Positions 7,753-16,146 are shown, numbered from the stretch's first letter. The stretch is DNA of 43,727 nucleotides from Amycolatopsis sp. CA-126428 (GCF_002904335.1 NZ_PPHF01000162.1:1-43727), one strand, 5' to 3'. Program-made: numbers and translations. Notes: generated by a model not told the origin, from the sequence alone.

Positions 7753-9168
7753 TCAGCGGCCGTAGGCTTCGAGCAGCCGCAGCCACACCTCGCTGACGGT
7801 GGGAAACGCCGGAACCGCGTGCCAGAGCCGGTTCAGCGGCACCTCGCCGACCACCGCGATCGTCGCCGCGTGCAGCATTTCCGCGACGTCCGGGCCGACC
7901 AGGGTGAAGCCGACGAGCACCTGGCGGTCCTCGTCGACGACCATCCGCGCGTGGCCCCGGTAGCCCTCGGCGTGCACGGCGGAGCCGGCGGTGGCGGCCA
8001 GGTCGTAGTCGACGACGCGAGTCCGCAGCCCGGCGGCCTCGGCCTTGGCCGCCGTCAGACCCACCGACGCGATTTCCGGATCAGTGAAGACCACCTGCGG
8101 CACCGCGCGCTCGTCGGCGGTCGCCGCGTGGCGGCCCCAAGGAGCGTCGTCGACGGGCTCCCCCTTCGCGCGCGCCACGATGGCGTCGCCGACCGCGCGA
8201 GCCTGGTACTTGCCTTGGTGCGTCAGGAGAACGCGCCGGTTGACGTCCCCGGCGGCGTAGAGCCAGCCGTCCGCTTCGAGTACCCGCATCGTGCCGTCGA
8301 CCGTGAGCCAGGCACCCGGCTGCAGGCCGACGCTCTCCAGCCCGATGTCCTGGGTGTTCGGCGTGCGGCCGATCGCGACGAGCAGTTCGTCGGCGTCGAG
8401 CTGCTCGCCGTCGGTGAGCGTGATCGACACCGTGCCGTCTTCGTTGCGCTTGACCGAGCCGGCCTCGGCGCCGATGCGGACCGAAACCCCCTTCTCCCGC
8501 AACGACTCCGTGACGCGTTCGCCGGCGAACGGCTCGTTGAGGTGCAGCACGCCGTCGCGGGCCAGCATCGTCACCGACGACCCCAGCTCGCTGAACGCGG
8601 TCGCCATCTCCGAAGCCACCACCCCGCCGCCGATGACGGCGAGCCGCCCCGGGACCTCCTTCGCCGCGACGGTTTCCCGGCTGGTCCACGGCTCGGCTGC
8701 ACGGAGGCCGTCGATGTCCGGCACCAGTGCGCTGCTGCCGGTCGCGACGATCACCGCGTGCCGCGCGGTCAGCGTCGTGGTGGTGCCGTCGGCGCCGGTC
8801 ACCTCGACGACCCGGGCTCCGGCGATCCGGCCGTGGCCGCGGTACAGCGGGATGCCGGCCGACTCGAGCCAGGACACCTGCCCCTCGTCGTTCCAGTTCG
8901 AGGCGAAGGAGTCACGCCGCCGGAGCACCGCCGCCACGTCGAGCTCACCGGTCGCGGCTTCCCGCGCGCCGGGCACCTGCCGGGCCGCGCGCAGCGCCGC
9001 CCCGCTGCGCAGCAAGGCCTTGGTCGGCATGCACGCCCAGTAGGAGCACTCGCCGCCGACCAGTTCCCGCTCGACGATGGCGGCGGTCAGGCCACCCCGC
9101 ACCACCCGGTCGGCCGCGTTCTCCCCGACCGGGCCGGCCCCGATGACGACGACGTCGTACGTGCTCAT
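7753..9168 (-). CDS. FAD/NAD(P)-dependent disulfide oxidoreductase
   Basis: A 471-residue class I pyridine nucleotide-disulfide oxidoreductase (mercuric reductase/lipoamide dehydrogenase group). FAD-binding GAGPVGENAA lies near residue 10 and the redox-active pair is in GGECSYWACMPTKALL near residue 38 (CxxxxC). A second Rossmann motif, IGGGVVASEMA, lies near residue 178, followed by an FAD motif with YAAGDVN. The C-terminal dimer region contains HAVPAFPTVSE, where the family usually has HxHPTxSE. No N-terminal heavy-metal domain is present. It follows a small membrane-protein gene by one base, under two TetR-type sites. The electron acceptor is unknown. Confidence 0.92.
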   Translation of the reverse strand: MSTYDVVVIGAGPVGENAADRVVRGGLTAAIVERELVGGECSYWACMPTKALLRSGAALRAARQVPGAREAATGELDVAAVLRRRDSFASNWNDEGQVSWLESAGIPLYRGHGRIAGARVVEVTGADGTTTTLTARHAVIVATGSSALVPDIDGLRAAEPWTSRETVAAKEVPGRLAVIGGGVVASEMATAFSELGSSVTMLARDGVLHLNEPFAGERVTESLREKGVSVRIGAEAGSVKRNEDGTVSITLTDGEQLDADELLVAIGRTPNTQDIGLESVGLQPGAWLTVDGTMRVLEADGWLYAAGDVNRRVLLTHQGKYQARAVGDAIVARAKGEPVDDAPWGRHAATADERAVPQVVFTDPEIASVGLTAAKAEAAGLRTRVVDYDLAATAGSAVHAEGYRGHARMVVDEDRQVLVGFTLVGPDVAEMLHAATIAVVGEVPLNRLWHAVPAFPTVSEVWLRLLEAYGR

Positions 9169-9169
9169 G

Positions 9170-9733
9170 TCAGTTCGCCTTCGCGGCGCGGCCGAGCCGG
9201 ATCGCCGAGACGAGGAAGAAGACGCCGCCGAGCACGGCGTAACCGGCCACATTGGCCAGTGACGCGTTCGCCGCGGAGGCGCCGATGACGAAGCTCGCGC
9301 CGGCCAGCACGGAGATGCCACCGCTGAGGATCATCGGCCACTGGCCACCCATCCTGCGGCGGCGGACGCCGACGATCAGCTGGACCACCCCGGCCACGAT
9401 CGCCCACGCCCCCCACACCCGCAGCACTCCCGGCACACCGGACGCGGACGCGATGCCGGTCCCGATGGCCGCGAGCAGGCTGATCGCCATGTTCACGTAC
9501 AGCGCGGTCACCGACCCGCCGCCCTTCGACGAGCGGGCGTCCACAATGGCCGAACCCACGTCGAACAGCGGGTACAGGACGGCCAAGCCGATGCCGACCG
9601 CGCCCAAACCCGACCTGGTCGTCACGAAAATCAGGACCGCCCACACGATGGCGAACGCGAAGCGCACGAAGTACAGCCGGCGCAGAGCCGGGGCGAACCC
9701 ACCTACGGCGGGCGAGTCGACAGTAGTCACCAT
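9170..9733 (-). CDS. DUF308/HdeD-like integral membrane protein
   Basis: A 187-residue protein with about six hydrophobic helices (for example FVRFAFAIVWAVLIFVTT, ALYVNMAISLLAAIGTGIAS, WPMILSGGISVLAGASFVIG), matching small HdeD/DUF308-like membrane proteins. ATG 9733 has GAGAGGATC directly upstream. The stop is one base before the start of the disulfide oxidoreductase, so the two are cotranscribed. The promoter region carries two GAACGTTC-centred sites also found in part next to the TetR gene on the right. Its function is unknown; the context suggests a stress- or redox-responsive membrane protein. Confidence 0.8.
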   Translation of the reverse strand: MVTTVDSPAVGGFAPALRRLYFVRFAFAIVWAVLIFVTTRSGLGAVGIGLAVLYPLFDVGSAIVDARSSKGGGSVTALYVNMAISLLAAIGTGIASASGVPGVLRVWGAWAIVAGVVQLIVGVRRRRMGGQWPMILSGGISVLAGASFVIGASAANASLANVAGYAVLGGVFFLVSAIRLGRAAKAN

Positions 9734-9768
9734 GATCCTCTCGAGACGGCGGGGGACCTCCCCGACGA

Positions 9769-9836
9769 GACCGAACGTTCTATCTCATCTCAGCATGGTG
9801 GGGTCGCCGCGCACTGTCAAGACAGAACGTTCTATC
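9769..9836 (-). promoter_or_regulatory. Promoter with paired TetR-type operators
   Basis: GAACGTTCTATC occurs at 9773-9784 and 9825-9836. The second sits in the 16-bp near-palindrome GACAGAACGTTCTATC (one mismatch between arms), the first in GACCGAACGTTCTATC. Between them, on the minus strand, is TTGACA (9815-9820) followed after 17 bases by the weak -10 CATGCT. The sites flank the promoter of the DUF308/oxidoreductase operon. The half-site GATAGAAC recurs upstream of the TetR gene starting at 10506. Confidence 0.75.
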
Positions 9837-9912
9837 CGAATCCTTACGCGCGAAAAGAGGACCGCCCACGGCGGCCGGCGGCACGGTTGTCGGCTCAGTT
9901 ACGCCGATCTAC

Positions 9913-10506
9913 TTACTTGGAGGCGGAGTCGATGCGGTGCTGCAGGATCCCGTCGACGCCTTGCCGGAACGTGTCGCAGACGCCGGCCGGGTCGGCCAGG
10001 CAACCCGATACCATCGCGCCGTCGCGCAGCATGACGAAGTGCCGTCCCGCGAGTTCCGGCGGCGTGTCGCCGACCTGCGCGAGCAGGTCCGTGACGATGT
10101 TCAGGAACCACTCGCGGTGCGCGAGGACGGCTTGGTGCACGGGGTGCGCGGGATCCGGGTACTCCGCGACCGCGTTGAGGAACGCGCAGCCGCGGAACCG
10201 GGCGGAGCCGATGCCGTCGGCGATCGATCCGGCGATGGCTCGCAGCTTGTCCGCGGCCGAACGGCCGCTGACCAGAACCTTGCCGAACCCTTCGCGCTCC
10301 ATCTCGTGCACACCCTGCAAATACGCGACGACGAGGTCTTCTTTGCCGGGGAAGTGCCGGTACAGCGTGGCGCGGGTGACCTGCGCCTCCGCGACGATCC
10401 GGTCGATCCCCACGGAGTGCAACCCCTCCGCATAGAAGATCCGGGTGGCCGTCGCGAGCAGCCTCGACCGCGCTTCGGATACCTGGCCTCGGGTGTTGTG
10501 CACCAT
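9913..10506 (-). CDS. TetR/AcrR family transcriptional regulator
   Basis: A 197-residue repressor. The HTH is at residues 10-55: RSRLLATATRIFYAEGLHSV, GIDRIVAEAQVTRATLYRHF, PGKEDLVVAYL. The C-terminal domain contains FRGCAFLNAVAEYPDPAHPVH, a pattern common in one actinobacterial TetR subgroup. ATG 10506 lies 7 bases after a TACACT -10-like hexamer, so the mRNA may be leaderless. The operator half-site GATAGAAC upstream matches those in front of the DUF308/oxidoreductase operon on the left, making that operon its probable target. The ligand is unknown. Confidence 0.92.
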   Translation of the reverse strand: MVHNTRGQVSEARSRLLATATRIFYAEGLHSVGIDRIVAEAQVTRATLYRHFPGKEDLVVAYLQGVHEMEREGFGKVLVSGRSAADKLRAIAGSIADGIGSARFRGCAFLNAVAEYPDPAHPVHQAVLAHREWFLNIVTDLLAQVGDTPPELAGRHFVMLRDGAMVSGCLADPAGVCDTFRQGVDGILQHRIDSASK

Positions 10507-10513
10507 CCGCCCG

Positions 10514-10540
10514 AGTGTAACAGATAGAACGGTCGGTATC
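10514..10540 (-). promoter_or_regulatory. TetR self-operator and probable leaderless promoter
   Basis: GATAGAACGGTCGGTATC at 10523-10540 carries the half-site GATAGAAC seen upstream of the oxidoreductase operon and ends in the inverted GATA/TATC. A minus-strand TACACT (10514-10519) lies 7 bases before the ATG. No good -35 is visible. Confidence 0.6.
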
Positions 10541-10550
10541 GCGCAGCTGG

Positions 10551-11165
10551 TCAGGGCTCGATCCTCGCGACCCGGAGCCACACCACCCGGCACGTCTCGG
10601 AAGCCTGATCGAGCGCGTCGGGGGAAACCGCCGACGCGTGGTAGAACGTCCGCTCGATCATCCAGCACATCGCCCCGGCGACGGCCCGTGCGCCCGCGGG
10701 GCCGTCGCCGTCCGCGACGCCGGCGCGGAGCAGGATCGCCGTGATCGCGTCGATGAAGATCTCCGCGGTCTCCCGCCACAATGCGCCCAGCTCGGGAATG
10801 GCCGAGGACTGGTCGATCGCGACGCGCATGACCAGGCCGTGCTCGTGCCAGCGGTCGCGGGTGCGCCGCAGGGCCGTCGCGATCGCGTCCGCGGGTGCCG
10901 CCGGGTCGCCGGCCGCCGCGCGCGACTTCTCGTGCAGCGCTTCGACGGTCCTGGCGAAGAGGGCGACGAGCGCCTCCTGCTTGGAGCTGAAGTAGAAGTA
11001 CATCGACGCGCGGGAGAGCCCGGCGCGCTCGGCGATGTCGCCGGTCGTGAGCGCGTCGAAGCTCTTCTCGGCCAGCAGTTCCTCGAGCACCTCGAGGATC
11101 TTCAGCTCGCGCAGGTCCCCTTTGGACGGCGCGCCGGACCGCCGCCGGACCGCTTTGTCAGGCAT
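10551..11165 (-). CDS. TetR/AcrR family transcriptional regulator
   Basis: A 204-residue repressor. The HTH is at residues 18-65: LRELKILEVLEELLAEKSFD, ALTTGDIAERAGLSRASMYF, YFSSKQEALVALF. The C-terminal domain (MCWMIERTFYHASA) resembles the TetR_C domain of actinobacterial EthR-like regulators, a similarity judged by eye. Its ATG at 11165 overlaps the stop of the upstream short-chain dehydrogenase by 8 bases, so translation is coupled and both come from one promoter. That promoter carries two overlapping TGTCGA palindromes, the obvious candidate sites for this protein, giving a self-limiting loop. Confidence 0.92.
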   Translation of the reverse strand: MPDKAVRRRSGAPSKGDLRELKILEVLEELLAEKSFDALTTGDIAERAGLSRASMYFYFSSKQEALVALFARTVEALHEKSRAAAGDPAAPADAIATALRRTRDRWHEHGLVMRVAIDQSSAIPELGALWRETAEIFIDAITAILLRAGVADGDGPAGARAVAGAMCWMIERTFYHASAVSPDALDQASETCRVVWLRVARIEP

Positions 11166-12021
11166 CGTTCGCCGCGATCCGGTGCCCGTCCGGGAAGTCG
11201 GTCGATCGCGACAGCTCTTCCCAGCCTTCGATGTCCGCGGCCACCGCGGCCCGGCCGCTCGCGACGAGCCGCAACGCGTCCGAACCGAGCACGAGGTGCA
11301 CCGGCGGCTGCTCCGCCTCGATGACGGCGAGCACGGCTTCGGCGGCCTTGGCCGGGTTGCCCAGCTGGTGGCCGCTGGCGGCCTGCCGGGCCGCGCGGAT
11401 CGGCTCGAAGAGCTCGTCGTAGTCCGCGATCGACCGCTCGCTGCGGACCATCGAGCGGCCCGCCCAGTCCGTCCGGAACGAACCGGGCTCGAGGACGGTC
11501 ACCCGCACGCCGAACCCGGCGACCTCTTTGGCCAGGGTCTCCAGCATGCCCTCCACCGCGTACTTGCTCCCGCAGTAGTAGGCCAGCCCGGGGACGGTCA
11601 TCAGCCCGCCCATCGAGCTGACCGCGAAGATGTGCCCCGAACGCCGCTTCCGCATCCCCGGCAGGACGGCGTGGACGGTGGCCGCCACGCCGAAGACGTT
11701 GACGTCGAACTGCGCACGCAGCTCGGCCATCGGGGACTCCTCGAACACGCCCTCGTGCCCGTAGCCGGCGTTCGCGATCAGCACGTCGATGGGGCCGACG
11801 CTGCGCTCGACCTCGCCGACCACGGCGAAGGCCGCCTCGTCGTCGGTCACGTCGAGCTGACGCGCGTGGGCGCGACCGGGCGCGAGCGCCTCGAACCGCT
11901 CGAGGTCTTCGGGCTTGCGCACGGTGCCGACGACGGTGTGCCCGGCCGCCAGCGCGCCTTCGGCGAAGGCGCGGCCGAGGCCGCTGCTCGCGCCGGTGAT
12001 CAGGAAGGTTCGCTTCGTCAT
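11158..12021 (-). CDS. Short-chain dehydrogenase/reductase (classical SDR)
   Basis: A 287-residue NAD(P)-dependent oxidoreductase. The cofactor loop is TGASSGLGRAFAEG at residues 9-22. NAGYG lies near residue 88, the catalytic Ser in VSSMGG near 137, and YYCGSK (catalytic Tyr and Lys) near 150. The C-terminal extension is typical of the oxidoreductase/SDR subgroup that acts on bulky carbonyls. ATG 12021 is 7 bases after a TAGAGT -10 box, so the transcript probably starts at the codon itself. It is followed by an overlapping TetR gene that most likely represses it. The substrate is unknown. Confidence 0.93.
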   Translation of the reverse strand: MTKRTFLITGASSGLGRAFAEGALAAGHTVVGTVRKPEDLERFEALAPGRAHARQLDVTDDEAAFAVVGEVERSVGPIDVLIANAGYGHEGVFEESPMAELRAQFDVNVFGVAATVHAVLPGMRKRRSGHIFAVSSMGGLMTVPGLAYYCGSKYAVEGMLETLAKEVAGFGVRVTVLEPGSFRTDWAGRSMVRSERSIADYDELFEPIRAARQAASGHQLGNPAKAAEAVLAVIEAEQPPVHLVLGSDALRLVASGRAAVAADIEGWEELSRSTDFPDGHRIAANDA

Positions 12022-12028
12022 GCCCTCG

Positions 12029-12066
12029 ACTCTACACCTTGTCGAGAAAAATCGACACTGTGTCGA
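12029..12066 (-). promoter_or_regulatory. Leaderless promoter with overlapping TGTCGA palindromes
   Basis: The minus strand has TGTCGA (12052-12057), a 17-base spacer, then TAGAGT (12029-12034) and the ATG 7 bases on. Two inverted repeats share an arm: TGTCGA-N6-TCGACA (12040-12057) and TCGACAC-T-GTGTCGA (12052-12066). Both overlap the -35 or spacer, as expected for repression by the TetR protein of the same operon. Confidence 0.75.
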
Positions 12067-12088
12067 CGATCGCCGCCGACCCGGCCGG

Positions 12089-13153
12089 TCACGACTCGGC
12101 GGGCGCCAGGGCGGTGCCCAGGGTTTCCACCGCGAGGTACGGGTTGAGGTGCGGGTGCCTGCAGCCGACGGCGACGTCCCGCCAGAAGCGCTGCAGGACG
12201 TTCGACGTCGCGAAGCCACTCGGACCGTGCAGGTCGAGCATCCGCTCGAGGGCGGTCCGGCAGTCCCGTCCGGCGTCGGCGAGGGCCATGCGCAGCCGCG
12301 GCCCGTCCGCCGGGGACAACTCGGCCGAGCCCCCCTCGCGGGCGACCTCGAGCATCGTCTTCTCGGCGCGGTCCACGAGATGAGCGGCCTCCGCCAGCCA
12401 ATGACGGGCCCCCGCCGACTCCCCCATGCGCGAGTACGCGGTCATGAACGGCTTGCGGTCCGAGGCGAACATCGCGATGACGGCGTCGAGCGCCCCCCGG
12501 GCGGCACCCACCACCGGACCGAGCACCGTGATGGCGTACAGCATCAAGTCTCCCAGGGGGAAGGGCGCCGCCGCCGTGATCCGGCCGGCCGGCACGCGGA
12601 CGCCGTCGGCGACCAAGGTGTGGCTGCCGGTGCCGCGCATGCCCGCCATGTCCCAGGTGCGCTCGACGACGAGGTCGGCCGTCGGCACCACCGCGAAGGA
12701 GAACTCACCGTCGACCAGCAACGCGAGCGAGGCCCAAACCGCGTCTTCGCAGCCCGAGACGTTCGGCCAGCGGCCGGTGACGCGCACCCCGTCCGGCACC
12801 CGCTCGCCCCGCGCGCCGGGCACCCCCGAACCGCAGAACAGCGCGTCCGGATCGGCGAAGAACTCCGGCGTCGCGGAACCGGGCAAGAAGCGAACGGCGA
12901 GGTTCTTGGAGGTGACGCAGGTCCCGGCGATCCACGCGGTGGACGGGCAGGCCCGGCCGAGGCCGGTCAGCCGGCGCGCGATGGTCTCCGTGTCCGCCCA
13001 TTCCCCGCCGTGCTCCCGCGGGGTCCGCCAGGCGAAGACGCCGTCCTCGTGCAGGGCGGCCAGGCCTTCGGCCGCCGGCCGCTCGTTCTGTTCCACTTTT
13101 CCGGCGTGGGCGCGCAGGAGGTCCGTGGTTCCGGCGTTCGCGTATTCGATCAC
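12089..13153 (-). CDS. Acyl-CoA dehydrogenase-fold flavin-dependent monooxygenase
   Basis: A 354-residue protein of the acyl-CoA dehydrogenase/HpaB-type group D monooxygenases (HsaA-like). The N-terminal helical part contains FAWRTPREHGG. A beta domain contains VTGRWPNVSGCEDAVWA, followed by VERTWDMAGMRGTGSHTLVA, both hallmarks of the branch that hydroxylates aromatics or sulfur compounds with reduced flavin. It would need a separate flavin reductase, and none is adjacent. GTG 13153 is the start, with GGTGGA just upstream. It is divergent, 89 bases apart, from an AraC-type gene that may control it. The substrate cannot be told. Confidence 0.85.
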   Translation of the reverse strand: MIEYANAGTTDLLRAHAGKVEQNERPAAEGLAALHEDGVFAWRTPREHGGEWADTETIARRLTGLGRACPSTAWIAGTCVTSKNLAVRFLPGSATPEFFADPDALFCGSGVPGARGERVPDGVRVTGRWPNVSGCEDAVWASLALLVDGEFSFAVVPTADLVVERTWDMAGMRGTGSHTLVADGVRVPAGRITAAAPFPLGDLMLYAITVLGPVVGAARGALDAVIAMFASDRKPFMTAYSRMGESAGARHWLAEAAHLVDRAEKTMLEVAREGGSAELSPADGPRLRMALADAGRDCRTALERMLDLHGPSGFATSNVLQRFWRDVAVGCRHPHLNPYLAVETLGTALAPAES

Positions 13154-13242
13154 TCCACCGACTCAAGCACCGGGCGCGCGCGGCGTGCCATGCGCCGGCG
13201 ACACCGGTTCATACGCGGCTGTGCGCCGGTAGCATCGCCGGT

Positions 13243-14145
13243 ATGGACCTGATCAGCGAGGTGATCCGCACCGTGCGGGTCGGGAGCGCCGGGGCTCGCG
13301 TGCTCAAGCAGCCTCCGGCGGGCCTCAGGTTCGCCGCGTTCGCCGGCAGCGGGTTCCACATCATCACGCGCGGCACCTGCTGGCTGATCGGCCACGACGA
13401 GCCCGTGGCCCTGCGCCCGGGCGACATCGTGCTCACCTCGTCCGGCGCCGAGCACGGGCTCAGCCAGGAACCCCGCGCGCTGGCGGACATCCCGCTGTTC
13501 GAGCCGGGCGCGTCCCCGCCGGCCCCGGAGCCCGCGGCCTTCGAGTTCCTGTGCGCGGCCTACCGGCTCGACCACGGCCACGCACCCCAGTACCTGCGCG
13601 CGCTGCCCGACCTCATCGCGCTGTCGCCGGACTACGACCGCCACCCGGAGCTGCGCTCCCTGATCGACCTCCTCCTCACCGACGTCTCGGCGGCCCGGCC
13701 GGGCTCCGGCGCGACGCGGCGGGCGCTGCTGGACCTGATCCTCGTCCAGGTCCTCCGCCAGTGGCACGAGCGGGACACCGCGGCGGGGTGGCCGGAGGTC
13801 GCCCACCCGGGGATCGCGGCCGCGCTGCGCGAAATCCACGAAAACCCGCACCGGCCGTGGTCGGTGGCCCTGCTGAGCGAGGTCGCGGGGATGCCCCGCA
13901 CCGCCTTCTCCCGGCTGTTCACCGCCGCGGTGGGCCGGCCGCCGATGAGCTACCTGACCGGCTGGCGGCTCGGCCGCGCCGCTCGGCTGCTGCGGGAAAC
14001 CGACGCCGCGCTGGCGAGCATCGCCCCGCGAGTCGGGTACTCGACCGAGTTCGCCTTCTCGGCCGCCTTCCGCCGCGAGTACGGCGTCTCGCCGGGACGG
14101 TTCCGCAGTACCCCGCCCACCCTCACCACCGCCGACGTTCACTGA
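13243..14145 (+). CDS. AraC family regulator with N-terminal cupin domain
   Basis: A 300-residue regulator. Residues 1-180 form an AraC_binding_2/cupin_6-type sensory domain (FHIITRGTCWLIGHDEPVAL, RPGDIVLTSSGAEHGL). Residues 195-290 carry the double HTH: PWSVALLSEVAGMPRTAFSR, then LFTAAVGRPPMSYLTGWRLG, and the second-helix signature IAPRVGYSTEFAFSAAFRRE followed by YGVSPGRFR. The family commonly regulates a nearby oxidoreductase; here the divergent flavin monooxygenase is the likely target. The 3' end overlaps the convergent SDR gene by 7 bases. Confidence 0.92.
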   Translation: MDLISEVIRTVRVGSAGARVLKQPPAGLRFAAFAGSGFHIITRGTCWLIGHDEPVALRPGDIVLTSSGAEHGLSQEPRALADIPLFEPGASPPAPEPAAFEFLCAAYRLDHGHAPQYLRALPDLIALSPDYDRHPELRSLIDLLLTDVSAARPGSGATRRALLDLILVQVLRQWHERDTAAGWPEVAHPGIAAALREIHENPHRPWSVALLSEVAGMPRTAFSRLFTAAVGRPPMSYLTGWRLGRAARLLRETDAALASIAPRVGYSTEFAFSAAFRREYGVSPGRFRSTPPTLTTADVH

Positions 14146-14849
14146 TCGTCCAGGAGCCGCTCGAGCTGCCTGTCGAACTCCCGCGGGTCCTTGCTCAGCG
14201 ACGCCTTGACCAGCTGCGTGAACGCGTCGACCACGACCTCGGCTGCACCGGCCTCCACGCCGTCGAGGGTGCGGAGGGCGACCTCGGCCGGGTCCATCTT
14301 GGGCACGTCGTAGTCCTTCATCATGTCGGTGTCGGCCGCCCCGAGGTGCACCGAGGTGACGAAGGTGCCTTGGCCGGCCAGTTCCTGGCGCAGCGCGTTG
14401 CTCATGCTCCAGACGGCGGCCTTGGAGACCGCGTAGGCGCTGCTGCCGGGAAAGACGAACCAGGACGCCGAAGAGGCGATGTTCACGATCGCGCCCCCGC
14501 CGTTCGCCGCGAGGACCGGCGCGAACGCGCGGGCCATCGACAGCGTGCCCCAGAAGTTCACGTCCAGCGCGGCGCGGACCGCACGCAGGTCGCCGAGCAA
14601 GGCGCCGCCGCCGATCCCGGCGTTGTTGACGAGCAGGTCGACGTCGCCGGCCACCCGGGCCGCGGCCGTGACGGCGTCCGGATCGGCGATGTCGAGGGCG
14701 AGGACCTCGACGCCGTCGAGATCGACGGCGCCGGGACGGCGAGCGGTCGCGTAGACCTTCGCACCGCGCTCGGCGAGCTGGGCGGCGAGGTGGCGGCCGA
14801 TACCGCGGTTGGCTCCGGTGACGAGCGCGGTGGCTCCGTGGATGTCCAT
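14139..14849 (-). CDS. Short-chain dehydrogenase/reductase
   Basis: A 236-residue classical SDR. The cofactor site is TGANRGIGRHLA at residues 10-21. NNAGIGGG lies near 77, the catalytic Ser in IASSAS near 125, and YAVSK near 138. ATG 14849 (MDIHGATALVTGANRG) is preferred; the longer frame would overlap the divergent MerR gene's control region. The divergent MerR gene 61 bases away is the likely regulator, an arrangement often seen for this SDR subgroup. Its 3' end overlaps the AraC gene by 7 bases. The substrate is unknown. Confidence 0.92.
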   Translation of the reverse strand: MDIHGATALVTGANRGIGRHLAAQLAERGAKVYATARRPGAVDLDGVEVLALDIADPDAVTAAARVAGDVDLLVNNAGIGGGALLGDLRAVRAALDVNFWGTLSMARAFAPVLAANGGGAIVNIASSASWFVFPGSSAYAVSKAAVWSMSNALRQELAGQGTFVTSVHLGAADTDMMKDYDVPKMDPAEVALRTLDGVEAGAAEVVVDAFTQLVKASLSKDPREFDRQLERLLDDQ

Positions 14850-14910
14850 GGACCGTACGCTAGAACCTGACGTCGGCGTGAGGATCAAGCCCGGAACGCG
14901 CGGAGGAGCC

Positions 14911-15309
14911 ATGCGGATCGGAGAGGTGGCCGAACGTGCCGGGGTCAGCGTCCGGGCGCTGAGGTACTACGAAGAGCAGGGTCTCGTGCTCGCCGGCCGC
15001 GGCCCCGGCGGCCACCGGCAGTACCCGGAGTCCGCCGTGGAGCGGGTGAAGTTCATCCAGCTCCTCTACGCGGCCGGGCTGACGAGCAAAGCGATCCTCC
15101 CGATCCTGCCCTTCCTCGAAACGCTCGTCACGACCCCGCGGATGGCCCGCCTCCTCGAAGACGAGCGCGACCGGCTGCGCGGCCGGATCGACGACCTGAC
15201 GAGGGCGCACGACCGGCTCGAGGAGCTGATCCGCCTCGCCGCCGAGTACCGGGATTCGCCCGCGACGTGCTCGGCGAGCGGCGCGTTCGCTCTGTCGCAA
15301 GAGGACTGA
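14911..15309 (+). CDS. MerR family transcriptional regulator
   Basis: A 132-residue regulator. The N-terminal wHTH is textbook: MRIGEVAERAGVSVRALRYY at residues 1-20, then EEQGLV and HRQYPESAVERV. The long antiparallel coiled coil is LLEDERDRLRGRIDDLTRAH with DRLEELI at residues 80-110. The C-terminus has a single Cys (PATCSASG), so there is no classical metal-binding CxnC pair; a small organic ligand is more likely. ATG 14911 follows GGAGGAGCC. It is divergent from the SDR gene, and both promoters must lie in the 61-base gap, consistent with MerR control of both. Confidence 0.92.
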   Translation: MRIGEVAERAGVSVRALRYYEEQGLVLAGRGPGGHRQYPESAVERVKFIQLLYAAGLTSKAILPILPFLETLVTTPRMARLLEDERDRLRGRIDDLTRAHDRLEELIRLAAEYRDSPATCSASGAFALSQED

Positions 15310-15344
15310 TCGGCCAAGGGCTTCGCTCGTGATCAACCAGAGTC

Positions 15345-16146
15345 TCACCAGCGAGCGTAGATCCGGCCCTTGCGAATCGCGGAACGCAGCAGGAACGCCG
15401 CGGCGACCAGGCAGGACAGGATGCCGGCCACCCCGGCTTCCGGGCCGGACGAGCCCCCGGTCAGCGCCGGCGGACCGGCAGGCGCGGTGTGGACCAGGCC
15501 GCCGAACTCGCTCGACTTGCCCGACACCGCCGTGCCGAATCCCGCTTCGACGACGTTCCAGGCGAAGTGGAGGCCGATCGGCATCCAGAGTGCGCGGGTG
15601 GCGATGTAGGCGGCGGTGAGCATGATGCCGCCCTGCCGGACGATGGCGGTGGCGGTGGCGCCCTACAGCATCGCGCCGGGGCCGGTGTCGGAGGTGCCGG
15701 CCAGGTGCACCGCGCCGAACAGCACCGCGGACACCGCCAGGGCGGGCCACGTCCCGAGCCGTTCTTCGGCGATGCGGAAGAGCACGCCGCGGAACGGTGA
15801 CGTGCCAGCCCCCGAAGACGAGGATGATCAGCATCGTCGCCAGGAAAGCACCGGCACCGACGGCGATTCCGCCCAGCAGCCCGGACACCGCCCGGTCGCG
15901 CCGAAGCTCCGGCACGGAGCGCCTCCGTTCGACGAGCTTGCTCAGCCACGCGTAGCAGGCCAACGTGGCGCCGCCGGCGGCCACGAGGGCGAGGACGCTG
16001 AAGCCGGTCAAGGCCACGACCAACATCTGCGCGACGACCATCACGACCGGCATCACGGCCAGCAGCAACGGAAAGCGCCACCGGCGCGACCAAGGCGCCG
16101 GCCGGCCGGTGGTCGTGCCGGTCGCGTCGTCGGCGGGGGAAATCAT
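15345..16146 (-). pseudogene. CPBP family intramembrane protease, broken
   Basis: ATG 16146 opens MISPADDATG and several membrane helices (LLLAVMPVVMVVAQMLVVAL). The frame breaks near 15805 after VFGGWHVT. The next conserved piece, FRGVLFRIAEERLGTWPALA, continues in another frame with the preceding EExxxR protease motif missing. Further on the frame has a TAG stop near 15665 (AML, stop, GATATAIVRQ) where homologues have Trp. It then continues LTAAYIATRALWMPIGLHFA with the HxxxN-type motif (HFAWN) to the end at 15345. One deletion plus one nonsense change therefore inactivate it. Intact CPBP proteins are about 280-300 residues. Confidence 0.85.

Noticed and set aside
9769..9836. GAACGTTC sites as LexA/SOS boxes
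   Set aside because: The actinobacterial SOS box is GAAC-N4-GTTC; here GAAC and GTTC abut with no gap, and the motif recurs beside a TetR gene, so a TetR operator fits better.
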